Of a stretch of DNA of 64,000 nucleotides, positions 57,730 through 64,000 are shown piece after piece. The stretch is taken from positions 30,763 through 94,762 of the forward strand of contig HG738142.1 in the NCBI GenBank assembly GCA_000499405.2. Direction: 5' to 3'. Under the pieces are notes generated by a model. It worked only from the letters and a program-made list of their open reading frames with translations. It was not told the origin of the DNA and searched no databases. Each line of letters opens with the position of its first letter. Position 1 is the stretch's first letter. The stretch comes from Onchocerca volvulus. Taxonomy: Eukaryota; Nematoda; Chromadorea; Rhabditida; Onchocercidae. The translations under genes and the position numbers were made by a program.

Positions 57730-59540
57730 GCGTTTAATAAAAATGAAATTTTTTTTTTTTTTGTTTGAAATCTTTCAAGTCACTTTTTTTTTAACCTATC
57801 ATAAAGTGCTGCTACAATCTTTAAAATTTTTTTAACTTTTAAAAAAGAAAAGGTTGAAAAGAATTATTTGACTGGAAAAAATCGTTATTTCTTCGGAAAA
57901 AAAATATTGATTTTTGTTTTAAAAAAATTTTTCGACAAATGCATAAAATATTTATTTACGTAAGCGCTATAGTTTTTTGGAATTAGAAACAGTAATTAAA
58001 ATTTTGAGAAAAATTTTAGAACCATCATAATTTTTTTTTTTTTTTTTCTGGTAAACAAGTTGAAATTTCAAATATTAATGTATTTATCAAGTTTTCTAAA
58101 GAAAATTTTTACCTTTTTGAATTTCAACCTAATTAATAAGTGAAGAAAAAAAAACAGGGAAATTAGATAATTAATAAGTAAAAAAGATAAGAAAATTATC
58201 ACCGAAAGCAATTACCATTTAATTAATAAATGACTGAAGAAAAAAGTTTATTTTACTAATGTTAATTTTATTTTATTAATTCTAATTTTATTAATTTTAT
58301 TAATTTATTATTTATTATGCATTTTTCAATAAAAATAAGAAATAAGGAAAATAATTGAAACTTGATAGCCATTTGATTTGTACTTTTAAATTGTTCATAA
58401 TAATTACCCTTTTTTTTTATATATGTAATATTATAAAAATTTATTTATTAAAAACTGGATTTCCTTCCTATAAAATAAGATAATTAATTGAAAATTGAAT
58501 CTTTCATTTAATTTCATATCATTTTTATATTTTTTATTTTTTTCTCTCTTTTGAAATAATCCAAATATCATATTTAATGAACTATTATAATAAGTTAATA
58601 TATGTTCATATGTTAGAATTTTAATGAACATTTTTTGCGTATTAAAAAAAAAAAAAAAAATGGAAAAAACACATTGAAATAATATATATTTATCAATTTA
58701 TAAAACTAACAGATTAATTGCTTTTGTTAAAAAATAAAAAAAAAATAAATAAAAATAAAAAATTTTGTTTGCCAAAAATATTTATTCCTTATTTGTCAAA
58801 TTGAATATAATACTAACTTTTTTTTTTTTCAAATATTTGTTAGATTTAGTTATACTTCATCAATTTGTTTTATTTGACAAGCATTTTACAAACCAATAAA
58901 AAACGGATATAAAAATCTAGTTTTTAATTAATGGATTTTTTTTTTTTTTTTTTTATAATACAAACACAAAAATACATTATTAGGAATCGTTTATTTAAAA
59001 ATACAAATATCGGCTATCATGTTTTAATAGCTATTATTAAAAATACATAATTTATTAAAAAAAAAATTTAAATACATAATTTATGAAAAAAATAATAATT
59101 TCTATTAAAAAAAAGATGTAATTTTATTTTAATCATTTTTATTAAATTGGATGATAAATTGCTTGCAACATTAATTTTCTCATCCTTTTTTTTTTTTTTT
59201 TTAAATTAAAATGATTAAAATGTATTTTCAGAAAAAGTACAAAATGTTAATATTTGAAATATGAATTATACAGCTGGTTTATCCAAAAAGTTTTTTTTTT
59301 TAAATAGTTCTAATTAGTTGCTAAAATTTAATTACCATCTCCAATTAAATGGCTAAAAATATCTTTCTAAAATTTTAATTATCATCTCCAAATTCAAAAA
59401 AAAAAATTTAATCTTAAGTAAACGAATTATTTGCTACGAATTCGAATTAATAAAATCAAGAAATTTTGTTTCGGAAGAAAACAAATTTTTCCAGATCAAT
59501 TAAGATTCTTCAAGAAAGGCACTTTTTTTTTTTTCGACAT
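57730..59540. other. AT-rich stretch between duplicate copies
   Basis: No exon or structured repeat found apart from homopolymers and ATTTTATTAATT runs near 58255-58310. Confidence 0.55.
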
Positions 59541-59554
59541 AAGGCTTAAATTAT

Positions 59555-60122
59555 CATAAGCTATGATAATGACACTTATTAATTTGTCATATCTATAAGA
59601 TTCACATAAACTTTTAAATATAGTTCCAAAAGAATTAGTTTTATAATATGAATTTAATCCAATTCATGAATTTTATTTTCTTTCATTCTTTAATAGAAAA
59701 AAAAAAAAAAAGAAAAGAAGAAGAAAATATTTGACTTTTAAACGCAAAATATCATTGCTTGCAACAATTTCGATGTTATTTCTTAATCGAATTTTAAACA
59801 TTAATAAAAATTGTCGACAAATTTTTCAGCTGATTTTCAAATGTTTCAAATTCTGAAAAATTCCCTAAATTACATTTTCAAAGTCTCGCCCACTATTCCG
59901 AAAAAACCTCTCCAAAACAATCTGGTAATATTAAAAGATTCATGTCGAGAAATGATACGTATGATATTTCTCTCAGTCATAAGCTATGATAATGACACTT
60001 ATCATAGAAACAGTCTTTTTCGAATTTTATCAAATAGAGCTAAAGTTTTTTCCGAAATTTCCAAAATTATCATATTTTGATAATTCTGCTAATCATCCTT
60101 TATATTCAAATACAAATCATAC
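59555..60122. repeat. duplicated segment, copy 2, with 25-bp direct repeats and inverted tail
   Basis: Copy 2 occupies 59574-59965. A perfect 25-bp repeat (AAGCTATGATAATGACACTT core) lies at 59555-59579 and 59978-60002. Its second copy runs into TTATCATAG, making a small hairpin (CTATGATAA / TTATCATAG, 59984-60007). The tail 59966-60122 is flanked by CGTATGAT and ATCATACG, and corresponds inverted to 57580-57720. Confidence 0.9.
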
Positions 60123-60544
60123 GTAACATCATTTTTTGACGTAAGTTACGTGACTGCTTTGGCGATATTTATTTTTCAATAGATGTGAAAAGAAGGGAAA
60201 TTCGTCGAATTTGTTTTTCCTTTTTTTTTTTTTTTATCGAACAATATTTTTTTTTTGGTTGCGAAAAAAGTTAGAAATGTAAATTCAATAAAATTTTTAG
60301 AATTTGGAACAATTGATTAATGTGTTTTTTTTTTTTAATTTGATTGAAAAATAACATTGAAATGTGCAAAGTAATGATATTTTTCATTTGAAAAGTCAAA
60401 TATTTTCTCTTCTTTTTTCTGCTGCAAACAAAAAATGAAAGAAATGAAAATTCATAAAATGAATTAAATTAAATTATAAAACTAAATTTGTTGAAATTAT
60501 ACTACAAAATTCATGTAAATCCTGCAAATATAATATATTGATCA

Positions 60545-60564
60545 AGGTCAAAGGGTAAAGGTCA
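60545..60564 (+). promoter_or_regulatory. triple DR1-spaced nuclear-receptor half-sites
   Basis: AGGTCA, A, AGGGTA, A, AGGTCA: three half-sites each separated by one A, preceded by TCA. DR1 spacing is the binding pattern of RXR/HNF4-type receptors, a family greatly expanded in nematodes. No gene start is near, so function is unproven. Confidence 0.4.
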
Positions 60565-60635
60565 CAAGGTTTATAGTACTTACTCAAACTAATATTATAT
60601 TGATATTCATACTTTTAATAGGAAAACTAATGCTT

Positions 60636-60848
60636 ACATACACATATATACACACACATACACACATACACGCACACATACACATACACGCACGTACATA
60701 CATACATGCACACATACACATATATATACACGCATACACTCACACACATACATGCACACATACACACATATGCACACACACATACACACATACATACACA
60801 CATACACATACATTCCCAGATAGATGGACAAACAGACATACACACATG
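60636..60848. repeat. ACACAT / CATACA microsatellite
   Basis: Reverse-complement type of the TGTATG repeat at 29580-29832. It gives rise to Thr-His-Ile and Cys-Val-Tyr ORFs in all frames. Confidence 0.95.
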
Positions 60849-61574
60849 CAAATGATTGATAAGATAAAATGATCTGATAATGAGATAACATTTATGGACG
60901 CATGCATACCAATGCTATCTTAATCGATACATAGGCAAATAATAATGTAATTTGATCATAACTATTATTGATCTGTTATAATTAATCAGTTATTTCTTGA
61001 TTATTTGATTATCACTATCATGATCATTATCATTATCATTATTATCATCTTCATTAATCATAATTATCAATAAATATTATTAAAACTATGACTTTTGTAT
61101 TATAATTCATATTACTATTAAATTATGAATATGATTATTATGCTCATTATTATCACTACCACCATTTTCTTCATTAATCATAATTATCATTAATTGTTAC
61201 TAAAATTATGATTTCCATATAATAATTTGTATTATCATTAAATTATGAACATTTTTATTATTGAAATTATCAGCAACTAAAATCACATATTTTTAATAGA
61301 TTAAGATTAAAATAATTTAAATATTTTGAATCAAAATACAAAAAAAAAAGAAAGAATGAATTTAAAAACTAACAATAGAATTAACTAAAATATATCAGTG
61401 AACACAATGAAAAATATATCTAAATACAATAAAAAAAAAATAATAAACTGAATTTTTTATTAATTTATTCTTTTAAAATTAAAAAATTATAAGAAACAAT
61501 TTGAAATATATTTCGAAATGGATGGAAAAAAAAGTCGAAAAAAACAATAGATATTGTGATCATATGATTGATGA

Positions 61575-61576
<2 letters not shown>

Positions 61577-61628
<52 letters not shown>

Positions 61629-61629
61629 G

Positions 61630-61661
<32 letters not shown>

Positions 61662-61665
61662 TAAT
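61577..61665. repeat. AAT microsatellite
   Basis: About 28 AAT units with one AAG interruption near 61627. Confidence 0.95.
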
Positions 61666-61699
61666 TTGACAGGAATTTGTACATGGAATGATCAATGAA

Positions 61700-64000
61700 A
61701 AGATAAATTTCATTATTTACATCAAAGTTTTAATAAATATGGTAACTTTATTAAATGAGTAAAATTTCAACAAATAAAATCAAACAAACAAAAAAAAAAA
61801 AAGAGAAAAGAATTCAATCAGATGGAAAAAATAAATAAATATTCATTTTAAAATATTGTTAATATTATTTATTTGAACAAAAATAAAAAAGATGATTAAA
61901 TAAAGAAATATTACTAATCCAACAAAAAAAAAAACTTAAACTTTTGAGAAAGTCAATTTTTAAGGTAAATAAAAAAAATAAATAAACTAACTAAAAAAAT
62001 TTTTTATAAAATGATTATTTGGAAAAAATTGAACGATAAGTGGATTATATGTGTTTTAAGTAAATAAATAAAATATTTGAAATCAATAAAAAGATAATAA
62101 TCGAATGGAAATATATTTAATACAACTAAATAATACAATTGATAATTCAAAAAAAAATTTAAAATATATTTGAAAATATGTTAAATATTAATATGATAAT
62201 ATTATATCAATAATATTTTAAATATTTTCAAAAAAAAGAAAAAATCGAAACTGAAAATGTGATTTTTGCTAATCAAAGAATGATTAAGATTAATCAATTC
62301 GAATTACTAATTATGTTTTATTATTAAATTAATCAAATAAATCAGTTTTTTTTAATAATGATTAGCAAACTATTTTTTGTAATTTTATCTCATAATAAAA
62401 ATTATCAAAAATTAAATACCAAATTCATTTGTAATTTGTGATATCTTGAATTTCAAGTATTGGAAATTAAATTATGATATTACTTTAATTTCTTCTCTTA
62501 AACAATCATTTTTATTAAAATATATTAAGTTATTTTTGATATTTCAATTATTAATAAATGAATTGATCGTAGATTTAAAATTACAATACAAAATTTCAGC
62601 ATAAATATCTATACAATTGATAAACTATAATGGAAATAAAATAATTTATTACAGTAAATCTTGATTATTATAATTATTTTTTAGTATTATTTATTATTAC
62701 TACTATTCTTTGGTTTTATACCAAAAAAATTTTGAAGAAATTTGTTAAATTTTGAAATTTAAACTTCACCTAAGGAATTTTTAATGAAATCAAATAACGA
62801 ATAATAAAAAAACTTTTTTATAATAATAAATTTTAATAAGCAATTCAGAAATTTACTAATTTCAAATTTGCTGTACAGACAAAAAATTAAATCTTTTACC
62901 TCCTTTTTTTTAAATTTTGTTATTTAAATTATATACACGATATTATAATGCATAGAGTTTAAATGATAAATTAAATGATAAATTTCAAAATATATAATTT
63001 CTTATTTTAATTTTCTTTTTCATTTTCATTTTAATCGAGGATTTAATGATAATTAAGTGATGAAGAAATATTTCAACTGAAAGTTTTTGTTTTTGAATTA
63101 AATTTACGAATTTTGATTAAAAAAAATAAGATAAAAAGGACAAAAATGAAAAGATGAAAAAATTTTCCTCCTTCTTTCTTTTCCTCCTCCTCCTCCTCTT
63201 CCTCTTCTTCCTCCTCCTACTCGGGAGGAAGATGAGAAAGGGGAAGGAATAAGTTGAATATAATTGATAAGTTTAATTAATCAAAAAAAAAGGCCCTAAA
63301 TTTTTTGATAATAAAGGAGAAAAATAATGAAAAATCCATAAATGAGGAGGAAATGAAATTTGATTACTTTGTATTTCTAAATGATTTCATCCAGAAATTT
63401 AAAAAAAAAAAAAAAAAAAATAAAAAAAAACGAAATTTCAAATGATTGACATGTTTGGTGACAATTTTATATTCATTCCAAGAATTGTTTAAAAAAAAAA
63501 AACTTATTTATTCTCTTCGAAAAATTTTTAAAATTTTAATATTATTATGTTTTTATTACTATTATTTGTCGTATCAATAAGAATTTTATGATATAATATG
63601 AAATGAATATTCATATTTTTTCGAGGAATAAATTTAAAAAAATGATTTGAATTAAATTTAAAATAGAATACAACAAAATTAATAACATAGTACGAAAATA
63701 TTTCATTTTAATTAATATATTTATCAGTAGGAAATAATTAAAATTTTAATATATTATTGGATGAAATGATAGAATTTATAGCATAATATGAAATGGTTTT
63801 AATATTTCCTCACAAATAAATAAAATTATAAAATTTAAATTAAATTTAAAATAAAACAAAATAAAAACTTATATAACTTAATATAGCATTAAAATATTTG
63901 GTTTTAATTAACATATAAATATCATAGGAAATAATAAATTTCAATCTATTACATTATGAAATGGAAGAATTTAGAACATAATATGATAATCATGTTTTCC
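61700..64000. other. gene-free AT-rich end of window
   Basis: No exon-like frame. A pyrimidine tract (CTCCTCCTCCTCTTCC type) at 63166-63220 turns into purine sequence GGGAGGAAG at 63223, allowing a local hairpin or triplex. A degenerate ATATGAAAT..TATTCATAT..AATTAAATTTAAAATA repeat is seen twice at about 63540-63720 and 63750-63920. Confidence 0.55.

Noticed and set aside
60600..60891. Cys-rich minus-strand ORFs resembling metallothionein or knottin peptides
   Set aside because: Pure ACACAT repeat; cysteines are a by-product of TGT codons.
61465..61713. Poly-Tyr, poly-Leu and poly-Ile ORFs
   Set aside because: AAT microsatellite read in different frames.
1..64000. tRNA, rRNA or CRISPR arrays
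   Set aside because: No cloverleaf with a plausible T-loop, no rRNA-like stretch and no spaced identical repeats with unique spacers were seen by eye; a tRNAscan or Rfam run would be decisive.

Overview
The window is eukaryotic, strongly AT-rich DNA and reads as a nematode. Genes are cut into many short exons with GT...AG introns and T-rich acceptors. One start codon sits 9 nt after a strong acceptor, as in spliced-leader trans-splicing. A short interstitial TTAGGC/GCCTAA block matches the nematode telomere repeat. A clade III (spirurid or filarial) worm is plausible from the AT richness and homopolymers, but the species cannot be fixed from sequence alone.

Layout. 1-8392 (-): multi-exon gene with an extended PHD (ePHD) zinc module of the TCF20/RAI1 type, whose reading frame splices on in phase to an NYN-like domain with a degenerate active site; it runs off the left edge. 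9574-10797 (-): small F-box-like protein. 14273-14324: interstitial telomere block with a perfect 28-bp palindrome. 14466-26069 (-): 12-exon C2H2/C2HC zinc-finger gene (687 aa by my model), with a 160-base N gap in one intron and a dead Helitron in intron 1. 26070-34482: long gene-poor tract of micro- and minisatellites with a G-run cluster at 30744-30816. 34483-36561 (-): 4-exon TOM20 homologue (181 aa), the safest call. 36562-42587: mostly non-coding, with two inverted-repeat (MITE-like) elements and one weak gene candidate. 42588-47816 (+): 17-exon coiled-coil protein (656 aa) with a basic C-terminus and a striking 71-nt hairpin in one intron. 48680-49025: minisatellite. 50563-55011 (-): 6-exon double zinc-ribbon, two-TM protein resembling TMEM55/PIP4P (242 aa); two Helitron 5' ends lie in its first intron. 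55012-64000: no convincing gene, but a near-identical 393-bp duplication with an inverted junction (57187 and 59574), a triple nuclear-receptor half-site and long microsatellites.

The genes look functionally unrelated: two putative nuclear regulators, a ubiquitin-ligase adaptor candidate, a mitochondrial import receptor, a coiled-coil structural protein and an endomembrane protein. Distances between them are mostly over 1 kb, so no operon is indicated, apart from the possibility that the ePHD and NYN parts are two genes. All exon models were built by hand from splice signals and phase. Every junction given as joined keeps frame; no transcript evidence was available.
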